A DNA stretch of 64,000 nt from Owenia fusiformis (taxonomy: Eukaryota > Annelida > Polychaeta > Sabellida > Oweniidae). Position 1 is the stretch's first letter. Each line of letters begins with the position of its first letter. The notes under the pieces were generated by a model that was not told where the DNA came from, made no database searches, and was given only the letters and a program-made list of their open reading frames with translations. Location of the stretch: the NCBI GenBank assembly GCA_903813345.2, contig CAIIXF020000004.1, positions 12,732,196-12,796,195 on the forward strand, in the 5' to 3' direction. Shown piece by piece: positions 11,401 through 23,882 of this stretch. The translations under genes and the position numbers were made by a program.

Positions 11401-12323
11401 TGATTTTTTCTCCAACAATAGATCTAGTGTCAGCTTGTACAGTACATGGCTTGCTATTTTTCATTATTGTTTGTAACAGATATAGCTGGCAGAAACTCTT
11501 TGAAATGTTGATAGTGGGTAGCTTTGATCGATAGTAAGGAGCAAAATTGGCTAAGTTCAAAAAAGTTAAAAGATCTCCTTATTTACAATAAATATGCAAT
11601 TAAGTTCTTATCTGAAAAAAGGATGTACAAACTTCCTTTAGAGTTGAAAAACGGGACGTCCAGTTTTTCAAATTTGTTGCCACGAGCCAGATAACCCTTA
11701 ATATCAAAATGTTTACGTCTCTCAGCCTCTTAGCAAATATTCATGACATGGAGTGTGATGTGAGTAAAAGTGCAAAATTGTGACAATTATTGTAAAATTA
11801 CTTCAACCTTTCCCAAGTCTTTTTTGCACCACATTTGTAAATATGGCTTGGCACTAATTTTTTTTATTTATTTTTTATTCCAGTTTTATTCATGACTTTA
11901 ATATACAGATCAATCGAACAATAAGGTATTTAATGTTGAATCTGGAAATAACAATTTTGTAACACTTTAAAGGCATCACTATTTCAAAATGCTAGAAATA
12001 AAATGTGCAAAGTATCCATAGTCACCTTTGCTGTATCTAAAATTGCCCTATGTTTCTGGAAATCCAAGAACAACTTGGCGGTTATTAAATACCTCAGATA
12101 ACGTCATACTATGTACATTTTAAAAGTAATATATTACGTAATATAAGTAATCAATTATGCTTCTTTAAATCCGTTAAAGATCATCAGAGCATTTCTGTGA
12201 TTTTCAAATGCAAATTCTAATTTACTTCATTTATTGATATAAAAAATAACTAGAAGGGGCATCATAAGCCAAAAGACCTAAATCAAAAAATATGTGGCTA
12301 TAAACAGATAAAATGTAATTATA
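11401..12323. other. Intergenic AT-rich sequence
   Basis: It lies between the scramblase 3' end and the next MITE. I saw no exon with splice signals, no RNA gene and no clear repeat. Confidence 0.4.
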
Positions 12324-13317
12324 CAGTGCGTATAAAAAAAAACGCAACAGATTGTTATCTCGGAAAAGCACAAAACCAGTGATAACAGCATTGATTTCAT
12401 TCAATACACCATAAAGCCATGTGTCCCCTCTTTACAATGATATATCATTGATTGATATTTGTTAATGGTTGGGCGAGTAATCATTCCATTTGCCAAGTAG
12501 GCCAAAACTAGTTTTTGACCAAGTTATAAACATCGCAAAAGTCAGTGTACGGAGCCTGATGCAAAATTGGAAGAAATCATAAAACCAATCCTGACTGCAT
12601 CCTTTTCATTCAATGTACCAAAAAGCCAAATTACTCCTCTTTGCAATGGAATATCATTCATCCACAGAGAGTCATGGCTGGCCGAATAATCATTAATTTT
12701 GCAAAGTGGGGCAAAATTCAGCTCGGACCCAAGTTTTAAACATTGCAAAAGTCAGTACAAGGGGCATAGGGGATATTGGAAGAAGGTGTGACAGGTGTGG
12801 CATAGACAGTTAAGTGTTCATACTCATACTCTTGCAAGAATACATCCTATTCCCCTCCAAATTGCCACCACTTCCTTGCACATAAAGATGCGCTCATCTG
12901 TCCACGTCATGCATGGTTCAGCCCTGAGTCATCTGTGGGTTAAAGCAGAGAAAAGCAGCTCATGGGCACTTCTTTCTCGAGGTTTTGCAATATCTGGTGG
13001 AGGAACTGTGAGCACAGATGCTCCTGAGATAGCTCCAAAAGAAAAAGTCACAACAATTGAAGTCAGAGGAACTTCCATTGGCACTTAACCCTTGCACTGA
13101 TTTTTGCAATATCTAAAACTTGGCCCAGAGTCGATTTTGACCCACAGTGCAAATGGAAGGATTTCTCACCCAACCATTACCAAATGTGAATGAATGACAT
13201 ATCATTGCAAAGAGGAGAGACGTGGCTTTATGGTACATCAAATGAAATTCATGTAGTCATCACTAGTTTTGGAATTTTACGAGATAACTACTTGTTGCGT
13301 TTTTTTGATACGCCCTG
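12324..13317. mobile_element. 994-bp Tc1/mariner-type MITE, palindromic
   Basis: Left end CAGTGCGTATAAAAAAAAAC followed by GCAACA; right end TGTTGCG, then TTTTTTTGATACGCCCTG; TA flanks both sides. Internally a unit of about 190 bp (TTCATTCAATACACC, CTCTTTACAATGATATATCA, GCAAAAGTCAGT) occurs twice on the left and once inverted on the right, so most of the element can pair with itself. The reading frames in it are unrelated to known transposases. Confidence 0.85.
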
Positions 13318-13651
13318 TACAGAGCAATCTTCATCCTCGTGCGCTATATCTAAACTTGTCCTGTGTATCTGGAGATCCAGAACAACTTGAAACGGTCATT
13401 AGATACCTCAGAAGATGTTATACTATGCAGATTACCTGCTGATAAGATAGGAATATTAAGATATTAATGGCACAACTGTTCATTGACTATTATTCAAGAA
13501 TGTAACTATTCTATATGAGTATCGATACTAATTTAGTGTTATTATTTTGTATAAAAAGTAGATTTTGATTCCAATGTATGTTATTACAGACTTTCTCAAT
13601 AAACGAAAAAATAATACAAATTTACAGAATCACGGCTCTATTGATGTTTGT
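13318..13651. other. 3' flank of sulfotransferase A
   Basis: AT-rich sequence between the MITE and the stop codon of sulfotransferase A, so it should hold that gene's 3' UTR. I found no canonical AATAAA on the minus strand here. Confidence 0.4.
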
Positions 13652-16600
13652 TTATCTTCTTTCATATCCGAATAATTCATAGTCGAATTTATAAAGATCC
13701 ATTACTTTATCTAATAAATCTCTTGGTATATTCTTAAATGGATCTTTTGTGGCAGTTCGAAATTTTTCGGAATGTCTTGCTTCCAATTGGATTTGTTTCT
13801 CGAGAATTTGGAGAGCTTCTTCGTTCGTTGAGTTCAATGGGATACTAACAGGGAACCTGATGTAGCCATGCCGCAGAAAGTTACTAACAAGTCTATCTAA
13901 AAATTCCCTTTCTGTGAATATCAAATTCGTTAGAGCAGTCTTTCGTTGAAAAGCAGCGTAAGTATCTTTACGTACGTTTCTAAGAATATTGGCTGTCTTG
14001 TCTTCATCTGGAAGCTGAATAATGTTTTGCATTCCAGAAGTACATAGTACATATTTTGCGTCCGTGTCAAATGTTTCCATGCGACCTATGACGTCAAAGT
14101 CGGTGTCACAAGGATGACAGGCATGTTCTGTAGTGAACCAATGAGAATCGACCTTGCCAAGAGTCTCAAAGTTGAATACGACAAGTCTTAAGAATTCCTC
14201 AAATGTGATGTCATGGCCGTTTCTGCAACACAAAATATATATGCAATTTAATATATTTAGTGGTTTCTGAATAAGAAAGGTGTACAGGCACTAACGTTCT
14301 CATTGAAAATTTCCAGTTATCGGAATAGTATTGAAAGCAACATTTTGACATATATTGGTCATGCCTCAAATAATAGTACAAGATTGAAATCTACAGTCAG
14401 TCGGAGACACATGTTACGAATGGTGCATAACATAATGTAATTAAAATTTCTGATCAGACCAATAAGGAAGAAGATTAGATGGACTGGTTCAACATCAAGA
14501 AAAACGGGACAGGTTGGCCAAATTCTGAGTGAAATTTGGTGCTATCATTTTAGCCAGGAAGATTATCAAAAAAGGTTGCCCAAAAGGACAAGTTCTTTCT
14601 CATATGGACTCAATAAAGTACCATTCTGATATACCACATATGACACAAATAAGATCTCAGAATAGATCTTCTTGTAAGGGCAGATTTTCGTAAATTAGAC
14701 TTTTTCTTGATCTTACTTATTTGTCCAAGGATATACCTCTAAAATGTTACTTCTGTAATATTCCATTTTTGTTTTGAAAATAATTTCAAAATGTATTGAA
14801 TTTCCCATCCCATGTTTTTTTTCTCACAGACTGAATAATATGTTAATCTGGCACTATACTTTAAGGTATGATTAATATCAGTGTAAAAATGTTGCTTTGA
14901 ATATCAACCTGAAAACGAATCCTAGTATTTGTTTACCTTTGTTCTTCTGAAATTTCTTATTATGTGTTTTCTCATTTCCTCTCGCGAAAATCTATATCCA
15001 AAACCATGCATTTTTAAAAAAGGTATATCGATATAAAGAAATGGACCTTTTTGTCTCACACTGTAGAATAGTGTTAATATTCACTTTTATACATATGTAA
15101 ATAGGCTAACTGCACTGACATATTTTCATGAACATTCTCTCTATCACCCCAATACAATGGCATATACTTACGCTAAAGATTTTTCTGTTGCATTTTCACG
15201 AAATAATTGGACAGCCATTTTCCCAAATCCCCAGTAAACTTCATTAAAGTTGACAAATTTATCTTGGTACGCCGAATACAATCTGGAGAGTGGGTCTCTA
15301 GTAAATATGACTTTGGTATACGAATCTAGTTTTATTTTCCGGACATCTGGCGGATCAAAATTCAACTGAGGAAACGATTCAGAGTTTATTCCGGATAACA
15401 TGTCTAGTGGGTTTCTCTCTACGACCCTCTTTGATGTTATTAAAAGAACTGCTTTCCAGAACGAACAGCCGATTTTTGCAACTGGGCATATAAGAAGTTT
15501 GTGTTCATCGTCAACATAAAAATGCCCGTATGTTTTAAGTTTGCGTTCGAGTTTTAGCTTTGCGCATGCGTCCTTAAGGTGTTTCATCCTGGCCCTATGC
15601 ACTTTTTCAAGCCATGTAAAGGTGTCCCATTTGCAATAACTGTCATTGGGAGTTCTTTTTGAATTGTTTTCACTGTGATTGTCTTTCATTGTGATGTCCT
15701 TGGAATATCTCGAGCCTCTTAGAATTTCAATATGAGACTCTTCCTGAAACTAAAAAAATAAAACATTCAGAGATCGATCGATTTCTGTATCTACTTTTAT
15801 AAATACTATATTACTTCATAATTGTATTAAAGAAGCACTAAGCTTAAAATAAAGGTACGAGTACTATACTTGAGAATTAGTATTTATATCGCAATATACA
15901 TGTATCAATCGTGGAAAGTTCCAATCGCATATACCAAAATGTACAGTGCAATAAATTCACTCAAGCACCTCTGACTAAGAAGGCCTTCGCGAAATGAACT
16001 ACCGACTTTTGATTGACGATTCGATTGCTATTTTATGGCCAACTCATTTAAATATGAATATATAAATATTTAAATGAGTTGGCAATAAAATGACGGTTAA
16101 AGCTAGACAAGACTTCTCAGTATAACCTACATTGGCAAAGCATGGTCTAGCATAAGCATAACACAATTTAACACAACACAGCAACACATAACTGCAATAT
16201 AGAATGGTATTGGAGGGCATAAGGTATGATCCGTGGTAGTTTAGTATAGAATGACATACATGTAAGATTAATACCACATCTGTTTGGTGTTTGACTATTT
16301 CATAATATAGCTTAGCATAATATAATCTACCGCACCGGCATGAAGGTAATTGTGAGAAACTGAAAAATGAAGATGTGTTGAATGATTTATATGTTCCTGA
16401 ATATAACCTTTGTGGCAAATATATAGGGGTTATGCACTGGGAGGTTTTGGATACAGGGAATATCCCGAGGGATATACAATATATCTTCCCGAGGGACCGA
16501 AGGGACCGAGGGAAGATGTATTGTATATCCCAAGGGATATTCCCTGTATCCAAACCGACCGTGCATAACTGGTGTATCTCATACTTGAGTGTGTTTAGGG

Positions 16601-18568
16601 TAGATATAACCTTTTCCACCTTTTTTTATTGACAAGATATTTATATTTGACATTTTCGTAATATTCTTTTTGTTCAATACAATGAAATTGTAACATTTAA
16701 ACTTAAAAAAATCAAATTAAAAAATCAAAAAATTAAAACTTTTGATATTTAAACTTTTTTAAACTTTTGAAAAATTCCCGGGAGCGGGATGGATATATTA
16801 TATCTGCCCGCATTTGGCCTGGAGCGGGACATATACAATATATCATGCCCGCTCCTCAGATACGATATATATTCCCGGGTGATATCTACCCCAAACCCAC
16901 TCAAGTATGAGATACAAACATGTACAAATACGAATAACAAAAAATGGCATTCTCTTTATGTAAAGAGACGTACAGGTATGTACATTGCAATCATGTTGTG
17001 GTAATCCTGTATGTCGATTGAGATGCAATAATTGTCTGAATATCTTTAGTACATTTGAATTTATAAACATATTTTCACTTCACTTGCGAGACTATTGTAT
17101 TTCATTGCATTGTATGTCAGATCATGGTTTACATTTAAACATGAACAGAATATGTAACAGGTTGGTGCATATAACAGGCATTCAGGAGCGATTACTCAAA
17201 GGCATGCTATATCCGCCATTGTGAACAACGGCACCTGCATTTACCGTTACTACACCACCCCAGTTTGACATAACGTATAAGATACTCAGATGTCCCCCGG
17301 GGCGCGTTTGACTCCTTTATTGCTATTTAAATGTCAGACACTAGGCCCATAACATTATCTTTTTGACTAGATAGTTTCTTGGGCGAGGTTACTCAATCCT
17401 CAAAATCGCCTCATTATTAAACTTTTCATGAACATATATAGGATTTGCCAAATGATCAACGTACATGTATTCATAGGATTTTTTTTTCTCCTATCATTAT
17501 ATTTTATTGTTGAGTTCTACCATTGTCATATGTGCTTAGTACTAGCTAGATAAACGTTCAAGTGACACTCTTTCAAAAATCCTAGCTCTAACAAGATGAA
17601 TATTGAAACAAATTATATAAGGAATTGTTTTGGTTAACTGCGATATCACAGTCACATATTTATGAGAATATGGGAAATATAATAAATTATTAAAAATTCC
17701 AGAACATACTGAAAATAATGAATCATGGCTAAAATGTAAAATCAGTAATCTCGACCATATAAGTAATAATAAACAATCAAAACACTATAAGATACAATAA
17801 GAAATTATTCCGACCCTACAAATAAGCATTGAAGAACCAATTTGAATACAATACACTTTCTAAAACCTTTTCTTTATGATAAAGAATACTCGTACCTTGA
17901 GCAACTTCCAGTGTACCAGTAAGAAAATACCACCTACAAATATAAAAAATAATTATTCAGAATTGACAGATATCATAGAAGTTCAATTTTCACATGTACT
18001 ATTTTAATACTGAATGGGATATAACTACTAATATTTGAAAATATTGATATTGCGAAAACTGTCAATTATTCTTACTTTTTACCAATAGTATAAATAACAT
18101 AAACAAATAGCTATTTGACAGATTTAATTGATTGATTAATAATTCTAATAAGTACAATATACATGTTAAACACATGCATATTAAACTGTACATCCAAAGT
18201 ATCTGTTTGACTGAAATGGATTTATTTATTCCTTTTTTATTTACATTGTATTTTATTTATTCCTTTTCATTAAAATCTTTTTTTAAATTTCACTGCAATG
18301 TACTGTATGTAGTTACTGATGTATTGTTATTGAGAATGGAAAGTATAGTATTTAGTGGTGGATCTGAAAAGAGGTGACCTTTTTGAAAATTCAAATCGAT
18401 TTTTGAAAATTTGGGCCCAATTTGCGAATAGTTAGAAATATATATACCTTTTGTAGTGAACGATTCTTAACACGAACAGTACTCACCGAGCACGAGACTA
18501 AAATGTATGAATACATTATGTGAAGCAACAGATCTCCGGATTTTCTTCAACGTTGAAGATGACTTCAT
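13652..18568 (-). CDS. Carbohydrate sulfotransferase A (Sulfotransfer_2 family, 4 exons, 420 aa)
   Basis: Minus-strand exons: 18568-18487, 17933-17896, 15743-15172, 14222-13652, all GT-AG and in phase. This is a type II Golgi-type enzyme that should transfer sulfate from PAPS to a sugar of a glycan, as CHST8-14/HNK-1 family members do. The N-terminus has a basic cytosolic stretch (LKKIRRS, 7-13) then a membrane anchor (about 19-38) built across exons 1 and 2. A stem with sequons at N62, N66 and N73 follows. The 5'-phosphosulfate loop is CPVAKIGCSFWK (126-137). The 3'-phosphate site is FTRDPLSRLYSAY (187-199). Exon 4 holds the family block CHPC (266-269), FDVIGRMETF and the ending YKFDYELFGYERR. 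Length and motif order are normal. The acceptor sugar cannot be read from the sequence. The closest relative is sulfotransferase B downstream. Confidence 0.93.
16016..16092. repeat. Palindrome in sulfotransferase A intron 2
   Basis: CCAACTCATTTAAATAT and ATATTTAAATGAGTTGG face each other. A related, more diverged palindrome (CTCATTTAAATATG / ATATTTAAATGAACTGG) lies at about 26130-26215 in the matching intron of sulfotransferase B. It was therefore probably present before the genes duplicated, or the family inserted twice. Confidence 0.7.
16425..16910. repeat. Two hairpin repeats in sulfotransferase A intron 2
   Basis: About 16425-16570 is a long hairpin: GATACAGGGAATATCCC, then GAGGGATATACAATA, facing TATTGTATATCCCAAGGGAT and ATTCCCTGTATC. 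About 16775-16890 is a second one: CCCGGGAGCGGGATG and ATATATCATGCCCGCTCC. Both are followed by CTCAAGTATGAGATAC-like sequence in inverted orientation. They look like foldback MITEs; a relative of the first is at 22140-22260. Confidence 0.65.
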
Positions 18569-20338
18569 ATTCCATAGATGCCGGTGCCCAATTGTCGTCC
18601 TCTGTTATAATCCCAGAAAGGTAATATATGACACTTAATGTAAACAATTATATTCCCAACTGCGTTGCAATAATTTATTAAAATCCCTGTGTGTGATGTA
18701 CAGTTTATTTTCCAGCTTCTAGCTTGATTTAATGTTGAACATCAAATATATGTGAGATGTACAGTTTATTTCCCAGATTCTAGTTTGATTTAACGTTGCA
18801 CATAAAATATATAATCTCTATTCGTAAGTATTTATTGATTTGGTTTTTCACTTTTGTAAAACATATAGTGACATACTAAATCGATCTCTAAATGTGCATT
18901 ACTATAATTATTACTGATTGTCGTGATTCGATTGATTAAAACTTATGAGAAACAATAAGTTCGGTTATGACTAAAAAACAATAAAGATATCCCCTCTCTC
19001 TATTTCTTGAGAGCCTCATGAATATAGAGTGTGTTCAAAAAGTATTGATATAATCGCATCGTGTTTCTTTTCATACCTTTCTATGCATTTATATTTAAAG
19101 CAGAGGCGTAGCACAAGGATCTTATATAGGCCGAGTTAAAAGTTAATGCGACGCAAATTTAGACTTCATTTCATAGTTTTAGTTGAAAAACAATTGAAGA
19201 TACTTTTCTGTAAAGTTTTGGCGTGGCATTTGCCTCATCTGCCAATTGACTCGTGACCATGATGAAATGATCTAACTAGTTATGAGGTAGACAAGACAGT
19301 CTCTGAAATCCGAAGACGAATTGTGGTACATCCAGGCACTTTCCTTTTGACAAATTGCAGATATATCCCAAGTGCTGGTGTCTCAGTTTATGTTAAACGT
19401 ATGTTGTGTATTGCAGATCGATGAACACTCTCGATATATTTCAAATTGAATAATAAACATATAGGCAATAATATAAATAATCTGCAGTGAAATTGACACT
19501 AAGTGTTAGAAGGAAGTACATTATAAAAATATATGAAAGATTTGGAATAAGAGATGATAATATGTCGAAGATTAAAAGATTAAGCCCATATCGAGCCTTT
19601 CATACAGTTAACAAATCCCGGTTAGGAGGGATTTGTGTATCTTAAACCATGATCAACACGGTCAACATGAGATGTGATATTAAACTGTTAAGTCTGGGTT
19701 TTCTCAAACGAGGTCATTATAACTACTTTTTTGTTAAAATTTCAGTTGGATAATTCCCAGCTTTTAACAAGAGGGATCTTAGCTTGATATATGGCAGTGA
19801 AGCAGTAAGGCAAAACGCAGTATCTGGTCCCATATGAGTGAGCACAATAAATGGTTTTTGATGTTGTACACATTTTGTAATCGGTTATTGGATATAGAAC
19901 TAATTTCAAGAATTCTGAATTAAATCGGACAATATCCATTGTATTTGTAATACATATATGTAAATTGTATAAAATGGGTTTGTGAAGCCCTGTAAAGACA
20001 TTTTCAAATCTAAGACCCTTTAAACAGTGTACATAGCCCATTCAACACTCATATTGCATACATACGATTCAACTCATCCATGATTTCAATTACGGCAAAT
20101 TATTGAATAATAAATCTCGAGGTTAATTCTAGAAATAAACTAAAAATGTCATAGTATTTTATCAGTAATTATTGAATAGTCCAAGCGCTATTCTCTTCAC
20201 ATTAATGTCTGCCCGGGGTGGATTAAAATAATTTATGTCAACAAAATGACAGATATTGATGAACATACACTTGCATTCAGAAATGTTGTTATTTATGGTA
20301 ATTATACATACATTACCTTGGATTATCCTAAAGTAGCT
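18569..20338. other. Upstream region of sulfotransferase A, no gene seen
   Basis: This is 5' flank of sulfotransferase A. TGAGATGTACAGTTTATTT with neighbouring sequence occurs twice (about 18697-18735 and 18752-18790), a short duplication. GTGTTCAAAAAGTA at 19033 resembles a mariner terminus without a visible partner. The 99-codon minus frame at 19742-20041 has no recognisable product. Confidence 0.45.
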
Positions 20339-21345
20339 TTTTTTTTTTTTTTTTTTATAAGAATTTATTCATTCAAACTTATTAGCAAATACATAATTCC
20401 AATCGCCCGAAGGCATTATAGGAAAAATGGACATTTAAACAATATATATTAATACATATAATAAATCATAATAGTACACTATACAACAGGTTAAAGGGGA
20501 TGCACTTGTAGGGTGGGGATAGGGGAGGGGTGTTTGGAGGGGAGACTAAACAGGTTCACTTGAGGAGGGAATTCAGATATTGGCAGAAATAAAATCAGCC
20601 ACTTTGGACAAGAGTTGCGAATTTGTTTCTAAAGGTAGATCAGGATCTCCATAATAGAATAAAGAAAGTAAATCAGCTTGATTTTTATGTTTATTAAAGG
20701 CTCCTGGTGCAATCAATTCAATGTCATTTTTTAATGTTTGAAAATTCAATTCATTATTTGGACATTTCAGAAAAAAGTGCTTTGGCGTACTGGTAGCTCC
20801 ACATGAGCAATTTGGGCCATCAATAAAGGTAAAGTTATGGGCGTATAGTTGAGCCCTAAAAAGTAAATCAGCTCTAAGTCTGTTTATGATTATTTCTTGT
20901 TTTCTTGTCAAATTAAGAAAGGTAGATGGTAGAGTGAGTTTTTTGGGAGCAAAATAAGTTTTTTGATATTTTTTGAAAGTCTGAAGTGTCTTCTTTTCCC
21001 TGATATATGATGGCAGCATTGACCATGAACTGATTGCACCTAGGACTGCCGACTCCAAGAATCTGTTGCTACAGCGGATAGGTAGCTTGAAGTCAAAAGT
21101 GTTACGATTAGTTCTAATGCTTTTATTTTTGTACTTCTCAAAGATCTCATTTAGATATACAGGATTTGTTCCATTGACAACCTTGTACATGAAATTATTA
21201 ACTTGCATCTTCCTTCTGTCCTCTAATGTATGCCATTGTAGTAAAGTGAGCACTTTAGTGGTATTACTACCATGGTAACAGCCTGAACACAAGATGGCTG
21301 CTTGGTAATACAGCTTATTCAACCGTTCAAGTAAATATTTGGAAG
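20339..21345 (-). mobile_element. 5'-truncated non-LTR retrotransposon (LINE) 3' part
   Basis: A minus-strand frame from 21322 to 20573 encodes 249 residues typical of the ORF2 C-terminal part. It has WHTLEDRRKMQ and NRFLESAVLGAISSWSMLP, then a zinc-knuckle-like end (RLRADLLFRAQLY... CSCGATSTPKHFFLKCP). This matches CR1/jockey-like elements. A 3' UTR of about 230 bp follows and ends in a poly-A tail, visible as poly-T at 20339-20357 on the plus strand. No upstream reverse transcriptase palm or endonuclease is present, so this is a typical truncated insertion. The frame is open, so the insertion is not very old. Confidence 0.88.
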
Positions 21346-23640
21346 ATTTAGCTCATGACGTTCCCCTCTGAGTTTAACAGATGATGTTAAAATAAGTAAA
21401 CGATGATGTTAAAATACATAACAGATGATGTAAAATACATGTTTGCTGCATTTATTAGAAACCTCGTGGGACTTCATGGGACTCAGGGGATCCGATAGAG
21501 CTTTGACCTATAAGGTCCAATTGAGTCCCATTGGAATTTATTTTGGGTCCTACTGACATCCATGGAAAGATTTAAGCTATATACGTACATTATTTACATA
21601 CTAGGTTATTTTTGATCTTAAATGACACAAGGCTTGATAGGACTTCATGGGGCAAAAGTTGATAGGTTTCGCATGATTTGTCGTCATTGGTGTATGTCGG
21701 GTTTAAAATGGTAGTACTAGTAGCTGAAATTCACATCCTTTAATAATATAAATGGCATTATTGGTTGAGAGATAGGGATCGACGCCAGCTATAGTTTTCT
21801 CCTGATGAATATTGTGAAATATCGCGTTATGGGGAGTCAGGTTTGCGAATGGATGTAGGCCCTTTGATAAACTAGCATTATTGACTTCGAAATAGTTTGT
21901 CCCACATCATTTGAAGTTGAGTGCAATCATGTAGATGCACTGTTCTAGTAATTGCAATTAAATTGAAATTCAAAATTGAAATTGATCAGGGATCTGGTAC
22001 AACGCAAGCTTACAAAAATGTATTTCCTAATGAAAAAAGCATAATACGTAAAAATAACTTAGATTCTAAATATACTTTACGAAAATACGAAATATTGATT
22101 TTCTCTCCTCTACCTCTGATAAATAATGGTAATGTACGTGTACTGGGAGGTTTTGGATATGGGGTTTATCCAGAGGGAGATGCATATCTACCCGAGGGAC
22201 CGTATGTTCTAGATATGGAAACCTCAAAATCAGGATACGGGATATATCTTACCAACTTATCTCCCTAAATATCTTCTGGGCATACGATAAAGGACGTCAC
22301 ACTAGTCATAATTAAAGACCTGGATTGGTATTCTCATCATATGCTGAAAATGTTGTATTTACGGTCGAAATATAGTCCTGACCAAAGATGTAAAGGGGGA
22401 GGGGTGGACATACGACAAGACGGAAGGTACTTGTTGACAATACATTTTGTACGGATGCGACGCACAATTTACATACCTTGGACATGAATGTCAAGTCCAC
22501 TGGAGCCTCGACCGGAAACCTGTGTACGGAATAATATTCAGGATAATATTCAGAGGGTATTACTATACCTAGTACAAATTGTTTATTTCATAAATAGATC
22601 TACGTTATGCATTGCTATAGCTATGCTTCATATACTGTGCGTTGTTATAAAACCTATATATGAATTTATTATGCACCTCATAAAAATACTCAAATCTGAT
22701 TGGTTAAGAGCTGCAGGGTCTATTACCATACGTTACGTTACCATAAGTTACTCGATCCAAACTTGAAGAAAATACTCATAAAACAACAGCAAACATTATG
22801 AGATCCATTTCAATGGTAAATGAGTCCTGTTTATAAAATTGGTCATCGAACGTGCCGAATACTAGGCCACAGGTCATCTTTAGGAAATCTTCCCCCCTGG
22901 CCATACTTGGCAGCAAAATCTCGTTCTATCCAGTATTGAAGCAACGAGATCTCCAACCATCCCGTATGCCAGAATACCTATCCTCGAAAATAAATTCTAG
23001 GCTCGGCTTCTGTTTTAGTAGACCCATTCTTTAAAATAAAGTATTTCTTGACAATTTAACACCATATTTTATTTATTTACAGTAAATTAATGGTAGGAAT
23101 ATGGTATTAACCAAGGGAGGTGCATAATAAAATAAATACTGGATGACTATGAGGTGGATATGCCAGAATACCTATCCGAGGAAAAAATACTAGGCGAGGT
23201 GAAACCGAGCCTAGTATTTTTTCGAGGAGTATTTGTTTAAGATTGAGTCTTTATAGTGTTACATTTTTAGTAAGTTCCATTGGCAGAGCTGTATTAGCGT
23301 ACCTGCTGGTTTAGTAGAAAGAGATTGGTATCGATATGGCGAACTGAATTTAACTTTTTTTTCTCTCAAACCTACTAATGAAAACATTCTGCAAAAAACT
23401 GTCCTTTATGTAATGGTCACTGATTGACAACAATTTAATGATAAAAACCGATCACATGATTACAAATATGAGGGTATATTTACCGCATCGCGAAGGGCGA
23501 TGTGAATACTCCCCTCAAAAATATAATATACAGATCAACGTTCAATCAATGACAAAACGATCAATGATAGAGAGAATGGACTATTTGGCATGTATTTATT
23601 AGGCTATATCTCTTTATATAAGCATAATGTCATAACATTT
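21346..23640. other. Intergenic region with hairpin repeats
   Basis: No splice-bounded coding sequence was recognised. About 22140-22260 is a decayed relative of the 16425 hairpin (CTGGGAGGTTTTGGATAT). About 23166-23235 contains CAGAATACCTATCC, then AAAAATACTAGGC pairing with GCCTAGTATTTTTT, a short foldback element. 22965-23010 carries another copy of its outer part (CAGAATACCTATCC). The remainder is AT-rich. Confidence 0.5.
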
Positions 23641-23644
23641 ATTT

Positions 23645-23875
23645 TTGTTTATTGTCTTTTATATCCAAATAATTCTTAATCAAACTTGTAGAAATCTATC
23701 ACTTCATTCAACTTTGGTATATCCTTATGGTTATATTTATTTATACAAGGATAACGCCTTGACATGTATTTTTGCATATAGTCTTTCATATCCAAATTAT
23801 TCATGATTAAACATGTAGAGATCTATCACTTTATTGGTATTATGATTATATAAATTATTTATGTCATAACATGCA
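23645..23875 (-). pseudogene. Two decayed extra copies of the sulfotransferase B exon 4 end
   Basis: Immediately downstream of the gene, the last 20 or so codons recur twice at spacings of about 110-125 bases. Read on the minus strand in the exon frame, one copy gives NEVIDFYKFD-stop-ELFGYKRQ-stop and the other NKVIDLYMFNHE-stop-FGYERL. The genuine end is DKVMDLYKFDYELFGYERR-stop. In-frame stops and substitutions show they are not used as coding sequence. They are tandem partial duplications of the terminal exon. Confidence 0.85.
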
Positions 23876-23882
23876 TCATTGG

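Noticed and set aside
12795-13088. 97-codon plus frame inside the 994-bp MITE
   Set aside because: No transposase motif; it lies within a palindromic non-autonomous element.
16044-16940. Several 60-190-codon frames on both strands
   Set aside because: They overlap hairpin repeats inside a sulfotransferase intron and mirror each other across strands.
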